Shown: positions 10,401-19,124, counted from the stretch's first letter. The stretch is DNA of 64,000 bases from Pyrinomonadaceae bacterium (GCA_030841085.1 JAVEDP010000042.1:45548-109547); one strand, 5' to 3'. Notes: a model not told the origin generated them from the sequence alone. A program made the numbers and translations.

Positions 10401-10450
10401 CAGTGTCCCATACGGGAGTCGAACCTGTGTCGTCGCGGTGAAGGAGAAGC
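10401..10450 (-). pseudogene. 3' fragment resembling tRNA-Glu
   Basis: On the minus strand the sequence has a T-arm (ACAGG, loop TTCGACT, CCCGT, with one mismatched pair) followed by ATGGGAC, the 3' acceptor strand typical of tRNA-Glu. Upstream, CCTTCAC resembles an anticodon loop with UUC flanked by TCGC/GCGA. The D-arm and 5' acceptor strand are missing and no CCA follows. Such tRNA 3' ends are left where elements integrate into tRNA genes. It lies next to the ORF ending at 10,398. Confidence 0.45.
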
Positions 10451-10563
10451 GATCTACTGTAATTCAGCGGAACTTAGCGGCCATGGATAGCACTTTACCG
10501 CTGTAAGGACTGTTGGACGTTGTTGGACCCGCAAGATGGTATGGGAACTCGCGATCTTAGCTA

Positions 10564-10977
10564 CTATTCTCCGGACCCTTTTGAATCGTTGATGAGTCGT
10601 TCAATGTTGTCTCTGACTTTGCCGCGGTCTCGAATCGCATTGACTCCAAAGAATGCTCCGAAGACTAGTGAAACGAGGGTCAACCCACAGAAAGCCATTA
10701 GTGTCCGGTTTGATAACACCTGATGTGAAGTAAGGAGAACGGTCGCAAACGCCGAAAACAAACCTACCATTAGACTAAAGAACGCTAAGTTCGTGTTTAG
10801 CGCGATTTGGGCTGAACCCAAGTCTCGCAACTCCGATTCTTGAATGCGGTGCATGATTATGGTTCTGGGCCTTTCGACAACGGTTACGCAGGCATTCGAG
10901 TTGCCCGCGCTTACTGCTGAAGGCGAGATTTCTTGAACAGAAAGTGCGCGTGCTTTGGTCAAGATCTCACGTGCCAT
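10564..10977 (-). CDS. Small two-helix membrane protein, unknown
   Basis: 137 residues. A polar N-terminal half of about 60 residues is followed by two hydrophobic segments, about 68-88 (FFSLMVGLFSAFATVLL) and 98-116 (LMAFCGLTLVSLVFGAFFG), and a charged tail with RDRGKVRDNIERLI. The start is supported by AAAGG about 8 bp upstream of the ATG. It lies 82 bp downstream of the ECF sigma factor on the same strand, a position where membrane partners of ECF factors are often found, but it has no recognisable anti-sigma zinc motif. Function unknown. Confidence 0.55.
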   Translation of the reverse strand: MAREILTKARALSVQEISPSAVSAGNSNACVTVVERPRTIIMHRIQESELRDLGSAQIALNTNLAFFSLMVGLFSAFATVLLTSHQVLSNRTLMAFCGLTLVSLVFGAFFGVNAIRDRGKVRDNIERLINDSKGSGE

Positions 10978-11059
10978 AGCCTTAACCTTTCGGCTCTCCT
11001 AACTGAAGTTTCACAAAATCCAATCGAAATCGACGTCGAAGACTCTCGGCCAACTGAAT

Positions 11060-11614
11060 TCATTTCGCGGTCTTCCCCTTGATTTTCTGTTGTATGCGGT
11101 ACCGTATCTTAGCCATCAGCGCGTTCGAGTTGCATCGGGTGACGCGAACATCCTCGCGAAGCAACGATGCGATCTCATCATGTGTGTAGCCCTCCAAGCG
11201 CAACCGGAGTAACCGGATCTCATAGGTTGTCAAAGGACCCTGATTCAGCATGAGATTCTCCCTGAGTTGTTCGTTTTCCAAGAGTCGCAATATATTGGGC
11301 TCCTCTGACGGCATCGCAGTCTCTGGTAATGCGCTAATGGAAGGATCGTCGAGGCTAATCTCGTTGTGTTTACGGACACTGTCGATCCAAGTGTTACGCA
11401 TTAGTCGACGTAAGTAGCTCGTAGGCTCTGCAATTCTCGCTAAATCGGGGGCGTATTTCAGGCATCGCAGAATAGTCTGTTGCACCAAGTCCTCGGTAAA
11501 GTCCACGTCATTCCTCGTTAAGGAACGTGCCATTGCAAATAGGCGAGGATACAAATCAACCGACAGTTTCGCCCATGCATCGCGCCGCTGACTTTCTGTA
11601 AGTTCAACACTCAT
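11060..11614 (-). CDS. ECF-type RNA polymerase sigma factor
   Basis: 184 residues with the two-domain plan of extracytoplasmic-function sigma factors. Region 2 is at about residues 20-85 (LFAMARSLTRN, DFTEDLVQQTILRCL, TSYLRRLMRNTWIDSVRK) and recognises the -10 element. Region 4 is at about 125-175 (LTTYEIRLLRLRLEGYTHDEIASLL), a helix-turn-helix that recognises -35. No C-terminal extension is present. It follows a small ORF by 10 bp and is followed by a small membrane protein. An alternative sigma factor carried by an accessory island could control island genes, but the perfect TATAAT ahead of the nuclease operon suggests that operon uses the housekeeping factor. Confidence 0.85.
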   Translation of the reverse strand: MSVELTESQRRDAWAKLSVDLYPRLFAMARSLTRNDVDFTEDLVQQTILRCLKYAPDLARIAEPTSYLRRLMRNTWIDSVRKHNEISLDDPSISALPETAMPSEEPNILRLLENEQLRENLMLNQGPLTTYEIRLLRLRLEGYTHDEIASLLREDVRVTRCNSNALMAKIRYRIQQKIKGKTAK

Positions 11615-11624
11615 GGTTCCAAAA

Positions 11625-11963
11625 CTAGTGAAGATCTCTCCTTAGATTGCTCTCTACCGTTATGATCTGCATTAGACGAACGCCGACCGTTTTTGAGGAC
11701 CTCCAAGGCGGATTCAAAACTTGATCCACGACACGAGTTTGCGCGCCTGTGCTACTGTCGCTTAACTCTATATTGTTTGGATTGGGGATCTGAGAAAACC
11801 TGACTGAATCGCCGTGAGCGGGACGATCAGTGATGAATGTGATCGCTAATGCGAACTGAGTTGCAGAGGTCAGGATGCCTTGGCAATCGAACCGCGCGCT
11901 AAGATTATTGACCAAGACAAACTTGCGCCCGGAGTCGAGGAGACACCTCAATCTAACAGCCAT
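11625..11963 (-). CDS. Small hypothetical protein upstream of the ECF sigma factor
   Basis: 112 residues from the ATG at 11,963, chosen because GGAAGGGG lies 9 bp upstream; the frame stays open further upstream without similar support. The protein reads as mostly beta-strand (RKFVLVNNLSARFDCQGI, then QFALAITFIT), faintly like a PilZ or sheet-type domain, but I cannot assign a family. It ends 10 bp before the sigma-factor start, so the two may be cotranscribed. It could also be a chance ORF. Confidence 0.4.
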   Translation of the reverse strand: MAVRLRCLLDSGRKFVLVNNLSARFDCQGILTSATQFALAITFITDRPAHGDSVRFSQIPNPNNIELSDSSTGAQTRVVDQVLNPPWRSSKTVGVRLMQIITVESNLRRDLH

Positions 11964-12056
11964 CACTTCTAACCCCTTCCGTTCACGGCAAGGCCAAGGC
12001 CCATGCCATCTCCAGCTCTTCTGAGTAGCGCGGACACAAAAAGACCTTGCTACCAA

Positions 12057-12618
12057 CTAACAGAACATTCTCCATCTATCGCGCCTCAGGTTTAGCGGAC
12101 TCGGTACGCAATAGATTGCAAAATCGTACTCCTAACCTACGCGGACTGCAAGAAATTTCAGGAGAAAATATTCGAGGTTATTCTAGATTGCATTTTTGAA
12201 CGCTGGAAAACATTCTGAAATAGATGCGAGGCCAGATTTGGTGGGAGAATAAAAGAAAAATGACGCGCCCGAGTCCGCTAGAACCTGACGCGTCACCCTT
12301 TGAATGCTCCGTTTCGTGGCACAAGGTCCCTTTAACGGAAGAGGAACTTACCTAAAAGTGGCATCTCCTCACTATTAAGACCTGATTACGGCGACCGCTA
12401 AAAAAATTAGTTGTCAATGAAGCAAAATCGTAATGTCAGAGCGCCGAGACTGACGCCACGAAGGTTGCTAGTGAGATTATCCCTACTTCGCATCGAGTCC
12501 GCCCCGCCCGAAGTCTCCTTTGTTTTCAAATTCCTAGAGCGAGCCAGAAGTCGTTCCTACCTCAACGTAAATTAAGGACTACCTTGAATCCTCTGACTCC
12601 TGGATCAGTTAGCACTCC
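12057..12618. other. Gene-free junction region at island right end
   Basis: No convincing ORF on either strand. It contains the palindrome TGACGCGTCA (12,286-12,295) with a further TGACGCG at 12,261, a possible hairpin, and A-rich stretches. The region separates the island genes from the broken thyA frame. Confidence 0.5.
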
Positions 12619-13083
12619 TTAGCCGGCTGCCACATTGAAGTTGCGTGGCCCTCTTTTCTTGAGAAACTCTTTCTGAACATTATGAATAACGTTCACATAG
12701 CTGTTTTTCTGCTTTATTCTAATTTTCCTCGAGTTTTCTGACACCTTCCTATTCATAACAATTCTAATCTCGTAAAACGGTGGACCAAGATCGCCCGCCT
12801 CGCGTTTGAACGCCCGCGTATGATCTTCATCCGCCCATTCAGCCCAGATATCGACGCCTTTTGCTCGCAAATTCGCTTCATTGGTGTCGCCGGACAGAAA
12901 CCAAAATAGTTCTTCAGCGACCCAGCGAAAGGGAATTTTTTTCGTCGTTACGATCGGAAAGCCGGCGCGCAAATCAAAACGCGTTTGATAACCGAAGTGA
13001 GAAATCGTGCCAACGCCGGTGCGGTCTTGGTGCTCGCTTCCGTTTTCCAGAATCGATCGCAGCAGATCGTGATATTGTTTCAT
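12619..13083 (-). pseudogene. thyA: Native thyA, truncated after codon 101
   Basis: Codons 1-101 are a typical thymidylate synthase N-terminus: Arg21 in the DRTG loop, [17 protein letters not shown] and VDIWAEWAD, ending in GDLGP, where the invariant VYGKQWR should follow. After about 12,781 the frame continues for some 53 unrelated residues to a stop at 12,619. Catalytic Cys, the dUMP-binding Arg pair and the folate site are all missing, so the product cannot be an enzyme. The start used is the ATG at 13,083; the frame remains open a little upstream. The sequence is clearly different from the island thyA at 1,207, so this is an interrupted original gene and not a partial duplicate. Confidence 0.85.
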
Positions 13084-13270
13084 GAACTTTTTCTTGACAG
13101 GATTTACAAGATGCACAAGATTGCAAAAAAGGTCCAAAGCAAATTAGGACAGGGTTAAGAGGGAAGAAACAAGCTTAGTGCCGATCATTTTTCCATCCTG
13201 TACATCACGTTAATCCTGTCCAGCAGTCTTGTCGGTTTAGTATAACTTTGCTCAAGCTGAATAAGTAAGC

Positions 13271-14281
13271 ATGAAACAATACAATTTGTGTTTCCTTGGC
13301 TTTGGAAAAGTTGGTCGCGCGCTGGCTCGCTTGCTGACAGCAAAGGCGGAAGACCTGCGCGAGGCGTACGGTATTGAATATCGAATCACCGGCGTCGCCA
13401 GCCGTACTATCGGTTGGCAAGCAAAGGCTGACGGATTTGATCTCGCAACCCTGGGCACAAACAACAGTCTCAAAACCGGTTCCACGTCGCAGGGCATCAG
13501 CGAGTGGTTGAAGGAGTCAAAGGCTGATGTTGTTTTTGAAACCACTTCACTAAATCCCGATTCAGGACAGCCGGCGATTGATTATCTGCGTGCGGTGCTG
13601 CAATCAGGGGCGCACGCAATAACGGCGAATAAAGGTGTGCTGGTTTATGGCTTTCAAGAGTTGGACCAACTGGCGCGGGCCGGCGGCAAACAATTTCTTT
13701 TTGAGTCTGCGGTGCTGGACAGTGCGCCGGTGTTTTCACTTTTTCGCGAAACACTGCCGGCAGTGAAGCTGCGCAGCTTCAGCGGTATCTTTAGTTCGAC
13801 TACAAATATCATCATCGAAACCATGGAAGCCGGCCGCACGTTTGCCGAAGGATTGAAAACCGCCCAGGAGTTAGGCGTTACGGAAACTGATCCGAGTCAT
13901 GACATCGATGGTTGGGATGCGACGGTGAAAGTTTGCGCGCTGGCGAATGTGCTGATGAATGTTCCCTTGAAGCCAGCCGAGGTGGCGCGTTCCGGGATTC
14001 GCGAGTTGAATCCAAACCAGTTGCAACGTGCCCGCGCGGAAGGGAAGCCGTTCAAACTTGTCGCGCGAGCCAGCCGCCAGCAGGATGGAAAAATTTCAGC
14101 CATCGTGCGTCCGGAACAAATTGGACCACTAGAGCCGCTAGGAAATGTAAGGGGCACCTCGCTCGCGATTCACTTTGAACTCGACATGATGCCGGGCCTG
14201 ACTGTCACTTCGCACCGGCCAAATCTGCAAAGCACCGCCTATGGGTTGTTGGCAGACTTTATAAATGCTGTTCGAGAATAA
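13271..14281 (+). CDS. hom: Homoserine dehydrogenase
   Basis: Reduces aspartate-4-semialdehyde to homoserine in the threonine/methionine pathway, in the cytoplasm. 336 residues, the length of forms without a C-terminal ACT regulatory domain. It begins with a Rossmann motif GFGKVGRALARLL (about residues 10-22), followed by ETTSLNPDSG, HAITANKGVLVYG near 115-127 and ESAVLDSAPVFSL, and the catalytic segment EPDPSHDIDGWDATVKVCALAN-like near 200-220. It is divergent from the truncated thyA and has no operon partner. The 187 bp between them contain a repeated CAGGATT(T)ACAAGATG-type element. Confidence 0.9.
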   Translation: MKQYNLCFLGFGKVGRALARLLTAKAEDLREAYGIEYRITGVASRTIGWQAKADGFDLATLGTNNSLKTGSTSQGISEWLKESKADVVFETTSLNPDSGQPAIDYLRAVLQSGAHAITANKGVLVYGFQELDQLARAGGKQFLFESAVLDSAPVFSLFRETLPAVKLRSFSGIFSSTTNIIIETMEAGRTFAEGLKTAQELGVTETDPSHDIDGWDATVKVCALANVLMNVPLKPAEVARSGIRELNPNQLQRARAEGKPFKLVARASRQQDGKISAIVRPEQIGPLEPLGNVRGTSLAIHFELDMMPGLTVTSHRPNLQSTAYGLLADFINAVRE

Positions 14282-14365
14282 GTCCAAAGTCCAAAGTCCA
14301 ATGTCTGCCTATCCAATCGCAGTTTTGGGGGTTTCGACTTTGGACTTTGGACTTTGGACTTTGGA
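14280..14365. repeat. Inverted array of AGTCCAA heptamers, likely bidirectional terminator
   Basis: Three copies of AGTCCAA at the left are mirrored by at least four copies of the complementary TTTGGACT unit at the right, so the transcript can fold into a long hairpin. It fills the whole gap between the convergent hom and PLP-enzyme genes. Confidence 0.7.
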
Positions 14366-15601
14366 CTAACTCAAAGCGACCTCTTCGACTCCTGCAATCA
14401 GTCGATCGATTTCGTCTTCCGTCGTATAGCAGGCGCAACCGGCGCGCACCAAACCTTCCGCACCAAGCCCAAGGCGTTCCACGACAGTCGCCGCGTAAAA
14501 GTCTCCGTGCGAAAGAAACAGCCCGCGTGTTGCCAACCGGCGAGAAACTTCAGTTGAAGCGACACCGTCAACGGTGAAAGCGACGGTTGGTGTTCGCGGC
14601 AAGTCCGGCGGTGGTCCATAAAGGCGAACGCCATTTATCGGCGCCAACCCATTCCACAGTCTTTCTGTCAACGCCGCACTGCGCCGATGCAATTCGTCAT
14701 AAGCATTCGTCAATCGTTCGCGCCTTGTGCCCGCTGTCGAGCTTGCTGTCGCGAGTGATGCCAGGAAATCGATAGCCGCGGCCGTGCCTACGATCCCTTC
14801 ATGATTCTGCGTTCCCGTCTCAACACTTTCCGGCGCGGTGTCGGGCGCGGGGATTAGTTTGGGGAAGTCGATCGATTCGAGCAAACGGACTTTGCCAAAC
14901 AGCACACCTTCGTGTGGGCCATAAAATTTGTATGCCGACATGCCGAGAAAGTCGCAGTCGAGGGCCTGAACGTCGACGAGCGCGTGCGGCACGTAATGAA
15001 CAGCATCCACAAAAACGAGCGCGCCGACAGAACGCGCGAGGTTAATTGCGCGCGCGAGGTCATTAATTGTACCCAGCGCGTTTGAGGCGGCGCCGATTGC
15101 AATCAGCTTCGTGCGTTTTGTTACTGACTGCTCAAAACTTTGCCAGTCGAGCTGTCCGGTCTGCGGCTCCATTCTCACAATTTCCAAATTGATTCCGCGT
15201 TCACTCTTCAAATAATGCCAGGGCGCCACGTTCGCGTGATGATCCAGTTCAGTCACAACGATTTCATCGCCAGGCTGCAACGTCTTTCCCAACGCACGTG
15301 CCAGGTTAAATACCAGCGTCGTCATGTTGGCGCCAAAGGCGATTTCTTTTGGCGAAGCGTTCAAAAACTCGGCACAGGTTTCGCGCGCAATCTCAATCGC
15401 GGCGTCAGTTTCCTCGCTGGTCGGGTAAGCCCAGTGCGTGTTCGCGTTTTGGTTGTAGAGATAATCAGACATTGCCGCAACAACCTGATGCGGAACCTGT
15501 GTGCCGCCGGGTCCGTCGAAATATGCGACCGGATGGTTGTTGTGCGTGCGTTTGAGCGCGGGAAAGTTTGCGCGGATGTCGGCGATTGAAGCTGTTGTCA
15601 T
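14366..15601 (-). CDS. Cysteine desulfurase-like aminotransferase class V protein
   Basis: 411-residue PLP enzyme of the cysteine-desulfurase-like group (TIGR01976 type). Visible: YFDGPGGTQVP near residue 27-37, TELDHHANVAPW near 120-131 (His stacking on PLP), FVDAVHYVPH near 195-204 (Asp binding the pyridine N), and GMSAYKFYGPHEG with the Schiff-base Lys near 223, then ETGTQNHEG near 262. The flexible active-site cysteine loop of true IscS/SufS is not evident, so sulfur mobilisation is uncertain. It is convergent with hom and not linked to Fe-S genes here. Confidence 0.85.
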   Translation of the reverse strand: MTTASIADIRANFPALKRTHNNHPVAYFDGPGGTQVPHQVVAAMSDYLYNQNANTHWAYPTSEETDAAIEIARETCAEFLNASPKEIAFGANMTTLVFNLARALGKTLQPGDEIVVTELDHHANVAPWHYLKSERGINLEIVRMEPQTGQLDWQSFEQSVTKRTKLIAIGAASNALGTINDLARAINLARSVGALVFVDAVHYVPHALVDVQALDCDFLGMSAYKFYGPHEGVLFGKVRLLESIDFPKLIPAPDTAPESVETGTQNHEGIVGTAAAIDFLASLATASSTAGTRRERLTNAYDELHRRSAALTERLWNGLAPINGVRLYGPPPDLPRTPTVAFTVDGVASTEVSRRLATRGLFLSHGDFYAATVVERLGLGAEGLVRAGCACYTTEDEIDRLIAGVEEVALS

Positions 15602-15629
15602 GACCTCGGTTCACGAGCTGGACGGATTT

Positions 15630-15845
15630 GAAAAATTAATCCACAGATTACGCAGATTACGCAGAAGGCAGCAAGCGTGGAGTGCGGCGGCTTGACGCCG
15701 CTTTGCAGCACGGCGGCTTGACGCCGTTATTAACGATGCGAAGGCGTCGCGGGTTTTCTTTTATGAAGTCGTAAGGCTGGCTTGAAAGGCGGCGTCAAGC
15801 CGCCGCGTCCAAAAGCGGCGTCAAGCCGCCGTAGTCCAAAAAAGG
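15630..15845. repeat. Two pairs of GGCGGCTTGACGCCG palindromes plus ATTACGCAG repeat
   Basis: GCGGCGGCTTGACGCCG occurs twice near 15,684-15,728 and its reverse complement twice near 15,788-15,831, so the two blocks can fold on themselves or on each other. A short direct repeat GATTACGCAGATTACGCAG at about 15,645-15,665 recurs at 47,250-47,380. These are REP-like intergenic elements. Confidence 0.75.
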
Positions 15846-15858
15846 GAGAAGGTTTCGA

Positions 15859-17181
15859 TTGACAGTCTTCCTGATACTACGGACTGTCTGTCGAAACTCT
15901 ATTTCTGTAATGAGATCAATTGTCTGCATATGTCTGCTTGCTTTGGTGTTTTCCAGTTGTGCGTTAAGCGCGCACCCGACCGAGCCGTGGCCCAGTGACA
16001 CGTCAGCGCCTGCCATTCCGGGCGCGCTCGGAGTCAATATTCATTTCACCGATCCCAAGCCGGGTGAACTGGCGATGTTAACCGCAGCCGGATTCAGTTG
16101 GGTGCGCATGGATTTTGTTTGGCAGAGCACCGAAACCGGAAAAGGCATTTACGATTTTTCCGCTTACGACCGTTTGCTCAGCGCGCTGGACGAACATCAC
16201 TTGCGGCCACTCTTCATTCTCGATTACACAAACACATTGTACGACGGTGATCACGCACCCTTCACAAGTGAAGGCAGACTGGCCTTTGCGAGTTGGGCGG
16301 CGGCGGCGGTGAAACGTTATCGCGGGCGCGGCATCGTTTGGGAGATTTACAACGAACCTAACACCGGTTTTTGGACGCCGGCGCCAAACGTTTCGGACTA
16401 CGCGAAGCTGGCCCTGGAGACCAGTAAGGCGATCCATCAAGTGGCGCCGAACGAACAGTTGATCGGTCCAGGAGTTTGGGGATTCGATTTTCCGTTTGTT
16501 GAAGAGTGTTTGCGGGCAGGGCTGTTGGATTACTGGTCCGCGGTTTCAGTTCATCCATATCGCAAGTCGGATCCGGAAAGTGTAGTTGACGACTACGCGC
16601 GCTTGCGAAAGCTCATTCAGAAGTACGCGCCCAACAAACGCCTGCCGATTATTTCGAGCGAGTGGGGCTATTCTTCCGCCTCATTCAATATTGGCGAAGA
16701 GAAGCAAGCGTCACTGCTGGCCCGCCAGATTTTGATAAATCAATCCCAGGGGATTCCACTTTCAATTTGGTATGACTGGCGCGACGATGGCCGCAATGCG
16801 AACGAACTCGAGCATCACTTCGGGACCGTGTTTGCCTCGGCATATCCCGACCGCGATCCGCTTTACGATCCAAAGCCGGCCTATCGAGCCACGCAAACGC
16901 TAACGAGATTTTTGACGGGCTGTGGATTTGGCGAACGCATTGCCGGCCCCCAGTTGGGCAGTGAGGATTATGTGCTGGCGTTTCGTTGTAACGGCGCGAC
17001 AAAATTTGCCGCGTGGAGCACCTCGTGGTTGGGCCGAAACGTAATCCTGCCGCTCGGCCCGGGCACCTATCGCTTGACCTCGGTGACCGGTGACTCCGCC
17101 GGCGAAAAAATAAGCAATGCTTCCGGTTTGCCACTCAAGCTCAGCAGCGCACCGCAATACCTCGAAATGCGAAGCCGTTGA
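15859..17181 (+). CDS. Secreted glycoside hydrolase, (beta/alpha)8 clan A type
   Basis: Extracytoplasmic glycosidase of the GH5/GH39-like clan A. WEIYNEPNTG near residue 163-172 supplies the acid/base Glu and PIISSEWGYSS near 264-274 the nucleophile Glu; HYPY-type VSVHPYRKSD near 230 and YDWRDDGRN near 297 line the cleft. The TTG start at 15,859 has GGGAGAAGG 6 bp upstream; an ATG at 15,910 would give a more typical lipoprotein signal (LALVFSSC, lipobox Cys). Either way the protein is exported, probably membrane-anchored. It stands just before the polysaccharide locus on the same strand and may trim or turn over that polymer; the substrate cannot be read from sequence. Confidence 0.8.
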   Translation: MTVFLILRTVCRNSISVMRSIVCICLLALVFSSCALSAHPTEPWPSDTSAPAIPGALGVNIHFTDPKPGELAMLTAAGFSWVRMDFVWQSTETGKGIYDFSAYDRLLSALDEHHLRPLFILDYTNTLYDGDHAPFTSEGRLAFASWAAAAVKRYRGRGIVWEIYNEPNTGFWTPAPNVSDYAKLALETSKAIHQVAPNEQLIGPGVWGFDFPFVEECLRAGLLDYWSAVSVHPYRKSDPESVVDDYARLRKLIQKYAPNKRLPIISSEWGYSSASFNIGEEKQASLLARQILINQSQGIPLSIWYDWRDDGRNANELEHHFGTVFASAYPDRDPLYDPKPAYRATQTLTRFLTGCGFGERIAGPQLGSEDYVLAFRCNGATKFAAWSTSWLGRNVILPLGPGTYRLTSVTGDSAGEKISNASGLPLKLSSAPQYLEMRSR

Positions 17182-17345
17182 AAGCGCTGACGGCCCCACC
17201 TATCGGCGACCTCAACCGCCCCAGAAGCGCAGTCTTTCCGGTTTTCCTAAAGTTTTTGAAGATACCATGCTTCGCGCAGGTCACTTCCAGAAATTGCGGA
17301 ACTAGCCCTTCATTCCCCGTTTAAATCATTTGCAGAACTTTACTT

Positions 17346-18947
17346 ATGAACAATTTCACCCCGAACAAATCGGAGCAAGCACAATTCTCTGTGCGCGATA
17401 TCGCCGGCGTTCTGTTTCGCCACAAGGCGCTGATCCTTACGACGTTTTTGACCGTAGCGATCGGCACCGCGGTGCTGACCTTTCTAATGCCGAACGAGTA
17501 CGAGTCGCGCATGAAGATTCTGGTGAAGAATGCGCGCTCAGACGTTCCTATTACGCCGGAACGCACCACCGGAACCGCTGGCACATATTTCGACAACGAA
17601 GTTTCCGAGAATCAGATCAACTCCGAAATTGAGTTGTTGACTAGCGACGACTTGCTGAAGCAAGTGGTAACTGAATGCGGTTTGTACCAACCGCGGGCTT
17701 CACTTTCGGTGATGCTGGGATTGCGACAGGCGCCGTCGACGCAAGCTGCGCAGATAGAGGAAGCGAGTCAGCGACTGGCAAAAGATCTGGTTATCACTCC
17801 CGTCAAAAAAGCTAACATCATCGAAGTCAAATACACTTCCGGTTCTCCACAGATGGCCGCGACGGTGCTGCGGAAGGTCCAGGATCTTTATCTGGAAAAA
17901 CATCTCAAGCTCCACCGACCGCCCGGCACGTACGATTTCTTCAAAAACCAGGCCACGCAGTCTGAAGATCAACTGCGCGATGCACAGCAACAGCTTTCGA
18001 CTTTTCAGCAGTCGATGAACGTTGTTTCGTTGACTCAACAAAAAGAGCAGACGGTGCAGAAACTGACCGATGCAAAATCGCGTTTGATGGAAACGAAGGC
18101 CACGCTGCGCGAACTAAACGAGCGCATCGCCAAACTCGAACAGCAGTTGCGAACCATTCATCCGCGCATTGTGACGCAAAGCCGCGCGCTGCCGAACCAA
18201 TACTCGGCCGAGCATCTGAACACGATGATCGTGGAATTGCAGAACAAGCGGACGCAGTTGCTGACAAAGTTTCGTGCCGACGATCGCCTGGTGCGCGAAG
18301 TCGATCAGCAGATTAGAACTACGCGTGCAGCGCTGGACAAAGCTACCGGCGAGACGGCGACTGAACAGTCAACCGATCTTAATCCGTTGCGACAAACGCT
18401 TGAGACCGAACAGGCGCGCGCGCGTGTGGACCAGGCCGGCGCCCAGGGGCGGCTGGAAATGCTTGAAGGGCAGGTGGCCCAATATGAAGGCCAGTTATCA
18501 CGTCTCGAAGGTATAACGGGCGAATACGAAGAGCTCACGCGCAAAGTCAAACAGGCCGACGATAACTATCAGCTCTATCAGAAGAAGGAAGAGGAAGCAC
18601 GCATCACCGACGAGTTGGATGAAAACAAGATCACCAACGTTTCCGTGGCCGAAGCGCCTATTCAACCCAGTCTGCCGGTAAGGCCAAACCGGCCGATGAA
18701 CCTAATGCTCGGATTGTTTCTTGGCGCTCTGCTGAGTTTGGGAAGCGTGGTCGTAGCAGAATTCATGCGTGACACGGTGTTGACGGCGCAGGAGCTTGAA
18801 GTGCTAACCGGACAGCCGGTGCTCGCTTCTTTGCCAAACGATGCGGAGACTTGGGTCACGGGAACGGTCGAGGAAAAGGAAGCGACGCCGTCGCGGCTGG
18901 CGCAACCTAAGATTGCGACTGAGCCACGGCTCGAATGGGCGGACTGA
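17346..18947 (+). CDS. GumC/Wzz-type polysaccharide chain-length and export protein
   Basis: 533 residues with the polysaccharide co-polymerase plan. A cytoplasmic N-terminus with VRDIAGVLFRHK leads to transmembrane helix 1 (about 35-55, LTTFLTVAIGTAVLTFLM), a large periplasmic part with Wzz-domain motif YESRMKILVKNARS, long coiled coil (about 190-400), then the proline-rich PSLPVRPNRP and transmembrane helix 2 (about 450-470, LMLGLFLGALLSLGSVVVAEF). The C-terminus has no kinase domain; the separate next gene corresponds to it. Inner-membrane partner of the Wza-like protein at 19,743, controlling polymer length. Confidence 0.9.
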   Translation: MNNFTPNKSEQAQFSVRDIAGVLFRHKALILTTFLTVAIGTAVLTFLMPNEYESRMKILVKNARSDVPITPERTTGTAGTYFDNEVSENQINSEIELLTSDDLLKQVVTECGLYQPRASLSVMLGLRQAPSTQAAQIEEASQRLAKDLVITPVKKANIIEVKYTSGSPQMAATVLRKVQDLYLEKHLKLHRPPGTYDFFKNQATQSEDQLRDAQQQLSTFQQSMNVVSLTQQKEQTVQKLTDAKSRLMETKATLRELNERIAKLEQQLRTIHPRIVTQSRALPNQYSAEHLNTMIVELQNKRTQLLTKFRADDRLVREVDQQIRTTRAALDKATGETATEQSTDLNPLRQTLETEQARARVDQAGAQGRLEMLEGQVAQYEGQLSRLEGITGEYEELTRKVKQADDNYQLYQKKEEEARITDELDENKITNVSVAEAPIQPSLPVRPNRPMNLMLGLFLGALLSLGSVVVAEFMRDTVLTAQELEVLTGQPVLASLPNDAETWVTGTVEEKEATPSRLAQPKIATEPRLEWAD

Positions 18948-18954
18948 ACAGAAA

Positions 18955-19092
18955 TATTTCAGATCTCAAATTTGAGATCTCAGAGTTCAAAAGAGCAGGT
19001 CAGATTGCAGATTTTGAGATCTCAGATTTCAAAAGCGATTTCAGAATTTCAGGCATTTGAGATCTCAAATTTGAGATCTGAGATTTCAAGCA
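18955..19092. repeat. GAGATCTCAAATTTGAGATCTC palindrome array
   Basis: Copies of the palindrome core GATCTCAAATTTGAGATC at about 18,962 and 19,063, with further half units between, fill the gap between the chain-length gene and the next start. An open reading frame runs through them, but its codons merely spell repeat sequence. Confidence 0.75.
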
Positions 19093-19124
19093 GGCATTCG
19101 AATTCAAAGGGAAGGGCAATCATC

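Larger units (their letters stand above)
1..12780. mobile_element. Genomic island interrupting native thyA (left end outside window)
   Basis: All the genes here lie on the minus strand, look by eye somewhat richer in A+T than the following DNA, and include accessory types (TIR fusion, large nuclease-like paralogues, ECF sigma factor). The right boundary is sharp: a thyA reading frame loses similarity to thymidylate synthase after codon 101, at about 12,781. The island has its own complete thyA at 1,207-2,001, which would keep the host prototrophic for thymidine. No integrase or transposase is visible in the window, so the mode of transfer is unknown and the left end cannot be placed. Confidence 0.55.

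Noticed and set aside
11964..12056. Upstream extension of the small ORF ahead of the sigma factor
   Set aside because: The extension has no ribosome site and an unlikely composition; the start at 11,963 has GGAAGGGG at good distance.
12417..12575. Plus-strand ORF of about 52 codons in the island junction
   Set aside because: Arg/Ser-rich chance frame with no ribosome site and no recognisable features.
18972..19124. N-terminal extension of the BY-kinase-like protein
   Set aside because: Its codons are palindrome-array sequence without family similarity, and the TTG at 19,125 has a better ribosome site.
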